This document shows, piece after piece, positions 17,222 to 25,244 of a DNA stretch of 64,000 nucleotides. The translations under genes were made by a program, and so were the position numbers. The notes below the pieces were generated by a model. It saw only the letters and a list, made by a program, of their open reading frames with translations. It was not told the DNA's origin and did no database searches. The DNA is taken from assembly GCF_026004075.1 (NCBI RefSeq), contig NZ_BPIK01000001.1, positions 784,041-848,040 on the forward strand, in the 5' to 3' direction. This stretch comes from Meiothermus sp. GTDB lineage: Bacteria > Deinococcota > Deinococci > Deinococcales > Thermaceae. Every line of letters begins with the position of its first letter. The first letter of the stretch is position 1.

Positions 17222-18151
17222 GTGCTACTATTTTTAGACGAGAGCGGAACCGACCATAAGGAGGCTCCCTACGAGGTATTAGCAGGTATTGCGGTTTCTG
17301 AGCGCAAAGCATGGTCGCTAATTGAAGCTATCCGCGAAGCCCAGCTCGAGACCTTTGGGGTCGAGCTGGTGGAGGTGTTGAAGGAGTTCAAGGGCAGTCA
17401 ACTACTGCACCGTAAAAAGTTCCGCCTCGCATCGCAGTTGCCTGATATGGACTCCACAAGCCGCCGTGAACTGGCCTTGTCGCTGCTAGAGAAGGGCAAG
17501 CGCTCGAGGGAAACCGGTAGGCCCGAGCAGATTTCCCGCGCCGAACTCACTGCCTATGCTCAAGCCTCGCTGCACTATGCCATGACCCTGCTTGACTTGT
17601 GCGCTGATTACAAGGTTCGGGTTTTCGCTAGCATTATCGAGCCTTCCGCGCCCTTGCCCAGCGAACCCGTGTTGCGAAAAGATTTTGCCTACCTATTCGA
17701 GCGCTTCTATTATAGCCTCGGGGACGCAGCTCCCGCAGAACACGGCCTATTGGTCTTCGATGAACTCGACATAACCCAGTCGCGCCGGATCAATACTCAG
17801 ATGCAACGCTACTTCCGCGACACCCGCAAGGGTCAGCAGCGGGCCAAGCGCATCTTGCCTGAGCCGTTTTTTGTTCATTCCGACCTAACCACCTTGGTAC
17901 AAGTAGCCGATTTAGTAGCCTACTGCCTCAACTGGGGTTGGCGCTTAACAGGCAAAATGAACCATCCCACCCGCCCAGAACTTGAGCCTTACGGTCAAAA
18001 AGCGGCCAACCTTCAGTACAAAGGCAAACCCCGTAAAGCCAAGGATGGCAGATGCTATCCCGTATACGGTATTTGCTACCTAGATGACCTGCGGCCCCGC
18101 GGGGAGCGGGTCAGCCTCGAGCCAAGTTCAGTGTTGGGAGGGGAACCGTAA
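17222..18151 (+). CDS. DUF3800 domain protein
   Basis: The 309-residue protein begins LLFLDESGTDH, the N-terminal DESG signature of DUF3800 (predicted RNase H-like fold), has LLVFDELD in the middle and ends its core with LTTLVQVADLVAYCLNW, the conserved C-terminal acidic motif. The acidic residues could bind metal for nuclease activity, but biochemistry of the family is thin. GTG 17222 follows TAAAAT by 7 nt, pointing to a leaderless transcript. DUF3800 genes are often in mobile or accessory regions; composition here is a little less GC-rich than the flanks. Confidence 0.85.
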   Translation: MLLFLDESGTDHKEAPYEVLAGIAVSERKAWSLIEAIREAQLETFGVELVEVLKEFKGSQLLHRKKFRLASQLPDMDSTSRRELALSLLEKGKRSRETGRPEQISRAELTAYAQASLHYAMTLLDLCADYKVRVFASIIEPSAPLPSEPVLRKDFAYLFERFYYSLGDAAPAEHGLLVFDELDITQSRRINTQMQRYFRDTRKGQQRAKRILPEPFFVHSDLTTLVQVADLVAYCLNWGWRLTGKMNHPTRPELEPYGQKAANLQYKGKPRKAKDGRCYPVYGICYLDDLRPRGERVSLEPSSVLGGEP

Positions 18152-18228
18152 CAAAAAGAAAAGGCAGTGCCAATGGCAAAGCCTCCAGTAAGCATTATGG
18201 CAGCAAACCACTATTCTGTCAAAGCTTT

Positions 18229-18846
18229 ATGACCCTCCTCGATCCACCACACCCTGATTTCCCAGCAGGCATGGCCGATTGGGGCTTTGAGCGCCTGACC
18301 GTGCTTGGCAACCACGAGCTTCTCAGGCAGCCTTTGGTTGGGGTGGTTTCCTCCCGCCAATGCCCTGCCGGCTTGATTCTGGCTGCGCACGATTGGGCAA
18401 AAACTGCCCGAGAACAGAACCTTGCCTTGGTTGGAGGGTTTCATACGCATTTCGGTAGTATCGTTCACTTTGACAAGCCTAAACGATACTACCGAAATGC
18501 TTTTCTACTCCCTTTGGTCGGCTTGAATCCTTCACCTCTGACTGCGGCGGGCGGTGAAGGATTCAAGCGGAAACGGTATCACTCGCCTGTTGAGCAAGAG
18601 GTGTTGCGCCTGGGTACAGACTTAAAGAAAGCACTCGAGGCAGGGCGCTTGCTGCTGGTCTCACCCTTTGGCGTGGGGGTTCGGAGGGCCGACAGTCAGA
18701 GGGCCGAGCGGCGCAATCGGTTGGTGGTAGGGCTGGCCTCGAGGGTTCTGGTCATCCATGCGGCTCCGGGCAGTGCTACGGAGCGGCTTGTTCGAGAGAT
18801 AAAGGCTTTGGGGAAACAGATGGAGGAACTCGAGGCTCTATCATGA
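18229..18846 (+). CDS. DprA/SMF-like Rossmann protein split by an in-frame palindromic insertion
   Basis: The 205-residue protein resembles the core of DprA/SMF: LTVLGNHELLRQPLVGVVSS then SRQCPAGLILAAHDWAKTA and LALVGGF, a Rossmann beta-alpha-beta start, and later GRLLLVSPFG, RAERRNRLVVGLASRVLVIH and GSATERLV, which match the GAxxTA-like DprA C-terminal part. It lacks DprA's N-terminal SAM and C-terminal winged-helix domains. Residues about 73-117 do not fit the family and are encoded by two perfect palindromes; removing them would join GGFH to SPVEQEVL as in uninterrupted relatives. ATG at 18843 of the next gene overlaps its stop. Function is uncertain; a DNA- or nucleotide-binding role is inferred. 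Confidence 0.7.
   Translation: MTLLDPPHPDFPAGMADWGFERLTVLGNHELLRQPLVGVVSSRQCPAGLILAAHDWAKTAREQNLALVGGFHTHFGSIVHFDKPKRYYRNAFLLPLVGLNPSPLTAAGGEGFKRKRYHSPVEQEVLRLGTDLKKALEAGRLLLVSPFGVGVRRADSQRAERRNRLVVGLASRVLVIHAAPGSATERLVREIKALGKQMEELEALS
18447..18500. repeat. Perfect 19-bp inverted repeat inside the DprA-like gene
   Basis: The left arm 18447-18465 and right arm 18482-18500 are perfect reverse complements (19 of 19) around a 16-base loop. It lies in frame within the DprA-like coding region and is the first of two adjacent palindromes. Confidence 0.95.
18521..18568. repeat. Perfect 16-bp inverted repeat inside the DprA-like gene
   Basis: The left arm 18521-18536 and right arm 18553-18568 are perfect reverse complements (16 of 16), again around a 16-base loop. 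It is 20 bases from the first palindrome and unrelated to it in sequence. Confidence 0.95.
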
Positions 18847-18998
18847 GGCGTAAAGGCTTCAAATCCCACCTACCCACCCAACTCTGCCCCGTCTGCGGCC
18901 TGCCCTTCCAGCGGCGCAAGAAATGGGCCAGGAACTGGGATACGGTCAAGTACTGCTCCCAGCGCTGCAAGCGCCAGGCCGAAGGGAGGCTGGCGTGA
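18843..18998 (+). CDS. DUF2256 small zinc-ribbon protein
   Basis: This 51-residue protein carries two CxxC-type pairs, LCPVCGLPF and YCSQRCKRQ, separated by RRKKWARNWDTVK, which is the layout of DUF2256 proteins. The four cysteines probably bind zinc. Its ATG overlaps the stop of the DprA-like gene (ATGA), and the next gene starts at a GTG that overlaps its own stop (GTGA). The three genes are thus probably translated from one message. Function is not known; DUF2256 genes are often found near photolyase/cryptochrome genes, and a photolyase lies 1.7 kb upstream here. Confidence 0.88.
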   Translation: MRRKGFKSHLPTQLCPVCGLPFQRRKKWARNWDTVKYCSQRCKRQAEGRLA

Positions 18999-19363
18999 GC
19001 GAACTGGCAGGGGAGCGGATCGCCCAGCAACTCATGCTGTGGGCGCTGGTGTGTCTAGCTGGTGCGATGTTTGGTCTGTGGCGCACTGGGCAGGTCTTCT
19101 GGAGGGCCTTCTGGTTCATGACCGGGGTCTGGGCGCTGGTCAACGCGGCCATCGCCTATGGGGGCTGGCTGGGGGCCGAGCCCGACCTAGCCAACCTTCG
19201 CCGCTTGCTCTGGATTAATGCCGGTCTGGATGTGCTGTACATTGCGGTAGGTTTGGGTTTATGGATGCGCCCAAGGCCGATGCTCAAAGGTTTTGGCCTT
19301 GCTATCGCAATCCAAGGCTTATTCTTATTTTTCTTTGACCTGTTGCACGCCCTACAAATCTAA
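18995..19363 (+). CDS. Small four-helix membrane protein, paralogue of 49093-49623
   Basis: From GTG 18995 (GTGA overlap with the previous gene) the product has 122 residues and four predicted membrane segments. Conserved patches are FWFMTGVWALVNAAIAYGG, RRLLWINAGLDVLYIAVG and LFFFDLLHAL. The same patches occur in the protein at 49093-49623, which has an additional N-terminal signal-like segment, so the two are paralogues. I do not recognise a characterised family. An in-frame start at 18923 would lie inside the zinc-ribbon gene and is less likely. Confidence 0.75.
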   Translation: MSELAGERIAQQLMLWALVCLAGAMFGLWRTGQVFWRAFWFMTGVWALVNAAIAYGGWLGAEPDLANLRRLLWINAGLDVLYIAVGLGLWMRPRPMLKGFGLAIAIQGLFLFFFDLLHALQI

Positions 19364-19493
19364 ACGTATCTTAGACAAATATTGTACTAATGCTGAACGA
19401 ATATCCTTAGCCCCAAGGTTGAAGGGCAGAACCATTTGGCAATTGCCGCCATACTCCAAGTCTGCCGTTCAACTTTAGTAGAGGAGAGCATGT

Positions 19494-19988
19494 ATGAAGC
19501 TAAGAACCCTGCTCGTGATCGGTAGCCTTGCCTTGGCCGCACTGGGCCTCACCCTGACCAACGCCCAGAGCACCACCCAGAACCAGACCATTGCCCAGAT
19601 AGTGGCCACCAACCCCAACTTCAGCACCCTGCTGGCTGCGGTGCAGGCGGCGGGCCTGGTGGAGACCCTCTCAGGCCCGGGCCCCTTTACGGTATTCGCG
19701 CCCACCAACGAAGCCTTTGCCAAGATCCCCAAGGCCGACCTGGACAAGCTCCTGGCCGATAAAGCCGCCCTTACCAAGGTGCTGACCTACCACGTGGTGG
19801 CGGGGCGGGTGCCCTCGAGCCAGGTGGTCACGCTCAAGGAGGCCAAAACCGTGCAGGGCCAGAGCGTGACCATCGAGGTCAAGGATGGCAAGGTGATCCT
19901 GAACGGTAACTCGACCGTTACTGTGGTGGATATCCAGGCCAGCAACGGCATTATTCACGTGATTGATACGGTTTTGCTACCCAAATAG
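19494..19988 (+). CDS. Secreted fasciclin-domain protein
   Basis: A 164-residue protein with an N-terminal signal peptide ([19 protein letters not shown], cleavage likely after NAQ) and one FAS1 domain. The two FAS1 signatures are clear: [15 protein letters not shown] and the C-terminal [13 protein letters not shown], with the central YHVVAGR. Such proteins are extracellular adhesion or surface-associated modules. ATG 19494 has a Shine-Dalgarno (AGAGGAGAG) and the gene ends with its own terminator, so it is probably monocistronic. Confidence 0.93.
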   Translation: MKLRTLLVIGSLALAALGLTLTNAQSTTQNQTIAQIVATNPNFSTLLAAVQAAGLVETLSGPGPFTVFAPTNEAFAKIPKADLDKLLADKAALTKVLTYHVVAGRVPSSQVVTLKEAKTVQGQSVTIEVKDGKVILNGNSTVTVVDIQASNGIIHVIDTVLLPK

Positions 19989-20003
19989 CAGAGCCGAATT
20001 TTT

Positions 20004-20035
20004 AGCCCCTGTCGCCTGGCAGGGGCTTTGTTTTT
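20004..20035 (+). terminator. Rho-independent terminator of the fasciclin gene
   Basis: AGCCCCTG pairs perfectly with CAGGGGCT around an 8-base loop, followed by TTGTTTTT. It lies 15 bases after the stop. Confidence 0.9.
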
Positions 20036-20136
20036 GTCCTGAGGTTGTTGGTTTGTAATCCAGATCGGTTTCCGAACCATCTGTCGCGGGATACCATGCC
20101 CTGGAAGAAAGTCCAGCAGGAAGGAAGGAGCAGGCT

Positions 20137-20790
20137 ATGCTTTGGACAAGGTGGATTGCAGGCTTGGTGCTGGTACTTGGTTTTGTGCTGGCCCAGGGGG
20201 GTACAGCCTACGTGCGCTTTGCCCACCTGGTGCCCGATGCACCCGCGGTGGATATCGTCTCGGGGGGTAATAAGGTCTTCGAGGCTCAGGCCTTCAAAGA
20301 TGTCACCTACTACGCCGAGGTGCCCGCTGGCAGCCTGACCCTGACCGTGCAGACCACCGGGCAGAACCCCGCCAAGGTGGCCGATGTGACCATCCGGGTG
20401 CAGGCGGGTAAGTACTACACGGTGATGGCCCTGGGCACGGCCTCCACCCTCCAGGCCCGCCTGGTCGAAGACCGCATCGCCCCCGCCGAGGGGGTGGCGA
20501 AGGTTCGTGTGATCCATGCCTCGCCGGACGCGCCCGCGGTGGATGTGGCCCTCAAGGGGGGGCCGGTGTTGTTCCGCAACCTGGCCTTCAACCAGCTCTC
20601 GGGCTATGGCATTGTTCCGGCGGGGGTGTACAACCTCGAGGTGCGCCCCACCGGCACCCGCACGGTTGCGCTGCCGCTCGAGGGGGTGGGGTTTGAGGGC
20701 GGCAAGGTCTACAGTGTGTTTGCGGTGGGCCTGCTGGCTGGAGAAACCCTCGAGGTCATCGTGGTGGAGGACAGCTTCGGCAGTCCATAG
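20137..20790 (+). CDS. Secreted DUF4397 protein with two repeats
   Basis: The 217-residue protein has a signal peptide (WIAGLVLVLGFVLAQ) and two DUF4397 immunoglobulin-like units, each opening with the same phrase: VRFAHLVPDAPAVDIV near residue 27 and VRVIHASPDAPAVDVA near residue 125. These domains are found on bacterial surface and secreted proteins, with unknown ligand. A strong Shine-Dalgarno (AAGGAAGGAGC) precedes ATG 20137, and a terminator follows. It is probably a stand-alone secreted protein. Confidence 0.92.
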   Translation: MLWTRWIAGLVLVLGFVLAQGGTAYVRFAHLVPDAPAVDIVSGGNKVFEAQAFKDVTYYAEVPAGSLTLTVQTTGQNPAKVADVTIRVQAGKYYTVMALGTASTLQARLVEDRIAPAEGVAKVRVIHASPDAPAVDVALKGGPVLFRNLAFNQLSGYGIVPAGVYNLEVRPTGTRTVALPLEGVGFEGGKVYSVFAVGLLAGETLEVIVVEDSFGSP

Positions 20791-20809
20791 CTTCCTCAAT
20801 ATCTGACCG

Positions 20810-20832
20810 GGTGGGCTTCGGCCCACCTTTTT
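20810..20832 (+). terminator. Rho-independent terminator of the DUF4397 gene
   Basis: GGTGGGC pairs with GCCCACC around a stable TTCG tetraloop, followed by TTTTT. It lies 19 bases past the stop. Confidence 0.93.
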
Positions 20833-20881
20833 GTGTGCTCCGGCCATGTTACAAATCCCTGGCGGCAGCAGGATAAGAGCC

Positions 20882-22171
20882 ATGCGTGCATGGATTCTGC
20901 TAATGATGGGGCTGCTGGGGTTGGGCCTGGCCCAGCCAGCCCGCTGGGAGGGCCAGCCCGAGTACCGGGCCATTCCGGGAGTCACGACTGCCGCCGGGGC
21001 GGCTCTGGACAGAAGCTACGTGCTGGTCTATCCGGCCCAGGGCACCCCACGCGGCACCTTGATCTTTGTTCCGGGTTTCTTGGGGGGCGCCACCAACTTT
21101 GATATTCTGGCCCGGCGATTGGTGCTGGCCGCGCCGGGCTGGGCAGTCTGGGCCTGGGATCGGCGGGCCAACGGCCTCGAGGATCGCCGGGGCTTCACCA
21201 CGCCCGACCCCTGGGCCTACTACCAGAACTACCCACTGCCCGAGTTTCCCTTCCTCAAGGACTGGGGGCTGCGGGTACACCTGGAGGATCTCGAGCGGGT
21301 GGTGAACCAGGCCCGCTCGAGCGGCCCGGTGGTGCTGGCCGGGCATTCGCTGGGGGCCAGCCTGGCCTCGCTCTACGCCCTGTACCGGGGTGATACCATC
21401 CGCGGCCTGATTTTGCTCGACGGTGCACCCCGCCTGATTCCCCTCACACGCGAGCAGTATTTTGGCGGTACCGAAGGTGGGTTTGGCCGGCTGGCCGGGC
21501 TCAATGATCTGCTGGAAGGTAAAGCACCTCCCTACATCAACGCTTTCGGGCTGAACCCGGTGGGCTTTGCCCAGGCCGAGGCCCAGGCTTTCATGACCGC
21601 ACAAGACCCCCAGGCCGACGCCCCTCCCGGCTGGGCGCCCTTCCGGGCCAGCCGGCTGGCCGCGGCCCTGTACCGTGTGGACGAGCGCTACGCCCTCTCG
21701 CCCATCTTTGCCGTCTCGGTGGGGCAGGCCACCGGGCGCGAGGGCATCAACCTGCTGAGCCTGGCGGTGGGCAGCCTGGTTTATACCATCCGGGGCCCGC
21801 GCGGTGGGCGGGTGGAGTGGCGCGACAGCGGCGAGGCCACCGACCCGCTGGAGTTCATAAACGCCTACGCCAACCCGGTTACGGGTTTCTCGGAGTGGTT
21901 TTTTCCCTACCGGCTTTCGCTCGATATCTCGGCCTATGACACCGCCATGCCCGAGCTCCAGCCGCGCGCGGTGCCGTATCCGGTGCTGGCCCTGGGCGCG
22001 GGGCGGGGTTTGCTGCCGCAGGTGAGCAATTTTCGCAGCGTGGGGGAGGTATTCCCCAGCACCAACCTGGACATTCGCATCCTGCCCGGCCTGACCCACC
22101 TGGACATCCTTACCAGCCGCAAGGGGGATGTGGTGGGCCCCATCGCCCAGTACCTGCAGGGGGTGCGCTAG
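20882..22171 (+). CDS. Secreted alpha/beta hydrolase
   Basis: Starting at ATG 20882 the protein has 429 residues and a signal peptide (MRAWILLMMGLLGLGLAQ). An alpha/beta-hydrolase core follows: IFVPGFLGGATNFD forms the oxyanion region, and LAGHSLGASLASLYAL carries the nucleophile Ser156 in GHSLG. A C-terminal LTHLDILTS supplies a likely catalytic histidine. Substrate is unknown; the size suggests an esterase or lipase-like enzyme with a sizeable cap. The in-frame ATG 20831 lies in the upstream terminator's T-run and would hide the signal peptide. An antisense frame covering the locus is a shadow. Confidence 0.88.
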   Translation: MRAWILLMMGLLGLGLAQPARWEGQPEYRAIPGVTTAAGAALDRSYVLVYPAQGTPRGTLIFVPGFLGGATNFDILARRLVLAAPGWAVWAWDRRANGLEDRRGFTTPDPWAYYQNYPLPEFPFLKDWGLRVHLEDLERVVNQARSSGPVVLAGHSLGASLASLYALYRGDTIRGLILLDGAPRLIPLTREQYFGGTEGGFGRLAGLNDLLEGKAPPYINAFGLNPVGFAQAEAQAFMTAQDPQADAPPGWAPFRASRLAAALYRVDERYALSPIFAVSVGQATGREGINLLSLAVGSLVYTIRGPRGGRVEWRDSGEATDPLEFINAYANPVTGFSEWFFPYRLSLDISAYDTAMPELQPRAVPYPVLALGAGRGLLPQVSNFRSVGEVFPSTNLDIRILPGLTHLDILTSRKGDVVGPIAQYLQGVR

Positions 22172-22467
22172 CCAATGGACCCCAGAAGCTCGGTTCTTTG
22201 GCGCCATGCGCCACTTTGCCCGGGGCCTCGAGGTTGGGCTGTAGCTATATAACCTGGGACAAGCGCAACCCAAAAGAGCAGGCGTCCATCTGCCAGCAGG
22301 CCCAGCTTTTGCGCCGACGCATTGCCCAGGGTGAGGTTTAGATGGCAAAGGGCTCAACAAAAACTCAAGGCTCGTTACACACCGAGATTTCACAGTGGCG
22401 ATCTTTGCCGGAAAAGCTGTTTTGGTCGGTATTTATGCACGTAACTATGGCAGGGCTCCCCGCGTGA
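22171..22467 (+). other. Gap with two possible small ORFs or a gene remnant
   Basis: The 420-base gap between the hydrolase and the GGDEF/EAL gene holds an open stretch (22171-22341) without an ATG. Its end reads plausibly as protein (CSYITWDKRNPKEQASICQQ and then AQLLRRRIAQGEV); TTG within it could start about 34 residues. Directly after its stop, ATG 22342 opens a 41-residue frame to 22467. I recognise neither. The stretch could be a small cysteine-containing gene or the remnant of a decayed one. Confidence 0.25.
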
Positions 22468-22593
22468 CCTTGGTGCCGGGTGTGATTAACGTTCCGAAGA
22501 GGGGCAATTGTGGGTAGAATCACTGAGTGCTAGAACGGCTTTGACAGGGCAAGCCCAAAGCGCACGTTCGGTTTGCATACGGGAGACGAAGAC

Positions 22594-25092
22594 TTGTTCA
22601 CACAGATGCTGACCTGGTTGAAGCTGCGCAGGCTCGAGCTGCTGCTGGGCCTGGGTTTCGTGCTGGTATATGCCCTGGCCTTTCCGCTCCTTTACCAGAC
22701 CCTCAACCACGGTGCACTGCACCTGGCTTTGCCGGGGGTGGCCCTGCTGAGCTGGGGCCTGGGCCTGGGGGGGGCATTGGGGGTAGGCCTGGCGATGCCC
22801 TTTCTGCACCTGGGCCTGCTGCAAGCAACGGGCGTTCCGTGGGACTCGAGCCTGCGGGAAGTGATGCTGGTGATGGGGGCGGTGGGCCTGCTGACCTGTT
22901 TGGTGGTGGGCCTGTTTCGGTTTCAGTACGACCGCCGCTGGGCTGCTGAGGCGGCCATGCGGCAAAGCCGGGCCCAGGCCGAGGCGCGCAACCTCGAGCT
23001 GGCCCTCTTCTCCAAGGTGCGCGACGGGCTGGCCCGCGACCTCGAGCCGCTGGCCCTGATGCGCGGGGTGGTGGATGCTCTGCAGGAACACCCGCGCTTC
23101 GACAGCATTGCCGTCTATCGGCCCGAGGCTGCCTCTTTGCGGCTGCTCTGGGCTGGGGGCCGACAAACCCTGCCCGAACAGTTCGAGCCCACCCACGAGA
23201 TCGTGCACCGGGCGGCCCACCTGGCCGAAACGGTGGTGATGTACAGCACCGAGGAGCGCAGCAAAGCCGGTCTGCTGGGCGAGCGCAGCCTGGTGGCGGT
23301 TCCGCTGCCGGTCAAGGGCAAGGTGGTGGGGGTGCTGGTGGTGGGCAGTGCCCATACCGACCTCGAGCCGCGCGACGTGCGTTTTCTGGAGGGGGTGGCG
23401 GGGCAGCTCAGCCTGGCTATTGACCGGGCCCAGGTCTACGAGGCCCTGCGCGAACAGGAGGCCATCTACCGCACCCTGATGGAGACCCTGCCCGATGCAG
23501 TCGCCCTCTACGACGGCTCCAGGCTGCTGTACCTCAACCCGGTGGGCCTGCGCGGGCTTGGTTACGAGCGCCTGGAGGAGGTGGTGGGCCAGCCCCTCAC
23601 CAAATTTGTTCATCCCGACTCGCTGCCGCGCGTGGCGGAGCGGGTGCAGCGCATTCTGGGAGGGGAACGGGATCAACTCGAGGAAATTCGCTTGCTCACC
23701 CGGGATGGGCGAGAGCTCGAGGTCGAGGCCCAGGGGGTGCGGGTGCAGATCGCAGGCCACGAGCAGGTCTTGATCTCCATCCGCGATGTGGGCGAGCGCA
23801 AGCGCCAGCAGGCCCGCATCGAGTACCTGGCCTACCACGACCCCCTCACCGACCTCCCCAACCGCCGCAAGCTGTGGGAGGTGGCCGAGAGTATTTTTGT
23901 GGCCGACCGGCGCAAGCGCGAGACCCCGGCCCTGATCTACCTCGACCTCGACAACTTCAAGCTGGTCAACGATACCCTGGGCCACCAGGCGGGCGACGAA
24001 CTCTTGCGCCAACTGGCCCAGCGCATCAGAGAGGTCTTGCGCCAGGACGACCTGCTAGCCCGCATGGGCGGGGACGAGTTCGCGGTACTGCTGCCCTCGG
24101 CGGATCACACCTCGGCCATGGCTGCCGCAAGGCGCATTGTCGAGGTGTTTGATTATCCCTTTTCGCTGGGCGAGCACGCCATTCACGCGCAGGCCAGCCT
24201 GGGGGTGGCGCTCTACCCCGAGCACGGCCAGACCCTGGATGAACTGGCCCGCGCCGCCGATGTGGCCATGTACCAGGCCAAGCAAGCCCAGACCCAGGTG
24301 GCCGTCTACGACCCTGCCCAGGACATCAACTCCATCGAGCGCCTGAAGACCATCCAGCAGTTGCGCAAAACCATCCAGCAGGGCCAGTTCCTCATTCAGT
24401 ACCAGCCCATCCTGAACATCGCCGAGCGCTACATCAACAAGTGGGAAGCCCTGGTGCGCTGGGAGCACCCCACCCGCGGCCTGCTGCGCCCGGCTGAGTT
24501 TGTGCCGCTGGCCGAGGAGTCGGGCCTGATTGGCGAACTGGATCTGGCCGTGCTGAAACAGGCGGTGCAGGACCAGAAGCGGCTGGGTGGCGAGCTGACC
24601 ATCAACTTTTCAGCCGTCACGCTGGCCCACCCCAACTGGGTGCGGGAGGTGGTGCGTGCGCTGGTGGACGAGGCCCTGCAGCCCAGCATGCTGTGGCTCG
24701 AGATCACCGAGTCGGCCCTGCTGCCCGAGCGGCAAAAATGGCTGGGGGGGCTGGTGGCGTTGCGCGGCCTGGGCGTGCGGGTGGCCCTGGACGATTTTGG
24801 CATGGGCTACTCCTCGCTGGCCCACCTCAAGCAGGTGCCGGTAGACCTAATCAAGATTGACAAAAGCTTTGTGGCAGAGATCGGCCAAAGCCAGACCTCG
24901 GAAGACATCCTGCGGGCCATGCTGCAACTGGCCAGCGCCTTTGGCCTCAAGACCCTGGCCGAGGGGGTGGAGAACCGAACCCAGCTCGAGTGGCTGGCCC
25001 GCCACGGCTGCCACTATGCCCAGGGCTACTACATCGGCCTGCCGGTCTCGGTGGAGCAGGCGGTTGAGGCTGCTTTTACCAAAGCCTACTGA
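22594..25092 (+). CDS. Membrane GAF-PAS-GGDEF-EAL cyclic di-GMP protein
   Basis: The protein has about 832 residues: three to four membrane segments (to about residue 110), a short coiled coil, a GAF-like domain (about 140-290), a PAS domain (about 295-410), a GGDEF domain with intact ARMGGDEFAVLLP and an EAL domain. In the EAL part the metal and catalytic positions are kept: WEALVRWEHP, INFSAV, LEITESALL, ALDDFGMGYSS, LIKIDKSF, AEGVEN and AQGYYIG. Both cyclic di-GMP synthesis and hydrolysis are therefore possible. I use TTG 22594 because GGGAGA is suitably placed; TTG 22573 and ATG 22606 are alternatives. It stands alone. Confidence 0.93.
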   Translation: MFTQMLTWLKLRRLELLLGLGFVLVYALAFPLLYQTLNHGALHLALPGVALLSWGLGLGGALGVGLAMPFLHLGLLQATGVPWDSSLREVMLVMGAVGLLTCLVVGLFRFQYDRRWAAEAAMRQSRAQAEARNLELALFSKVRDGLARDLEPLALMRGVVDALQEHPRFDSIAVYRPEAASLRLLWAGGRQTLPEQFEPTHEIVHRAAHLAETVVMYSTEERSKAGLLGERSLVAVPLPVKGKVVGVLVVGSAHTDLEPRDVRFLEGVAGQLSLAIDRAQVYEALREQEAIYRTLMETLPDAVALYDGSRLLYLNPVGLRGLGYERLEEVVGQPLTKFVHPDSLPRVAERVQRILGGERDQLEEIRLLTRDGRELEVEAQGVRVQIAGHEQVLISIRDVGERKRQQARIEYLAYHDPLTDLPNRRKLWEVAESIFVADRRKRETPALIYLDLDNFKLVNDTLGHQAGDELLRQLAQRIREVLRQDDLLARMGGDEFAVLLPSADHTSAMAAARRIVEVFDYPFSLGEHAIHAQASLGVALYPEHGQTLDELARAADVAMYQAKQAQTQVAVYDPAQDINSIERLKTIQQLRKTIQQGQFLIQYQPILNIAERYINKWEALVRWEHPTRGLLRPAEFVPLAEESGLIGELDLAVLKQAVQDQKRLGGELTINFSAVTLAHPNWVREVVRALVDEALQPSMLWLEITESALLPERQKWLGGLVALRGLGVRVALDDFGMGYSSLAHLKQVPVDLIKIDKSFVAEIGQSQTSEDILRAMLQLASAFGLKTLAEGVENRTQLEWLARHGCHYAQGYYIGLPVSVEQAVEAAFTKAY

Positions 25093-25244
25093 TCTGGAGA
25101 GTTTTGCTGGATCTTATTCAAACCCCACGCGCGGTTTCTTGTATGGGCCAGCCAATAAACCTTTACGGAGAAGAAGGTGTGGGGTTGCAAGGGATTTGCT
25201 TCTGCCTCACGGTGTTTGGCAGCAAACACACGTAACTTGAGGCC

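Noticed and set aside
20900-22393. A 497-codon open frame on the minus strand opposite the alpha/beta hydrolase
   Set aside because: It is a shadow of GC-rich codons. The plus-strand frame has a signal peptide and GHSLG motif, while the antisense translation shows only low-complexity G/H/Q/P-rich sequence.
22486-24012. A 508-codon open frame on the minus strand opposite the GGDEF/EAL gene
   Set aside because: Every GGDEF/EAL domain motif is on the plus strand; the antisense product is biased in composition and matches no fold.
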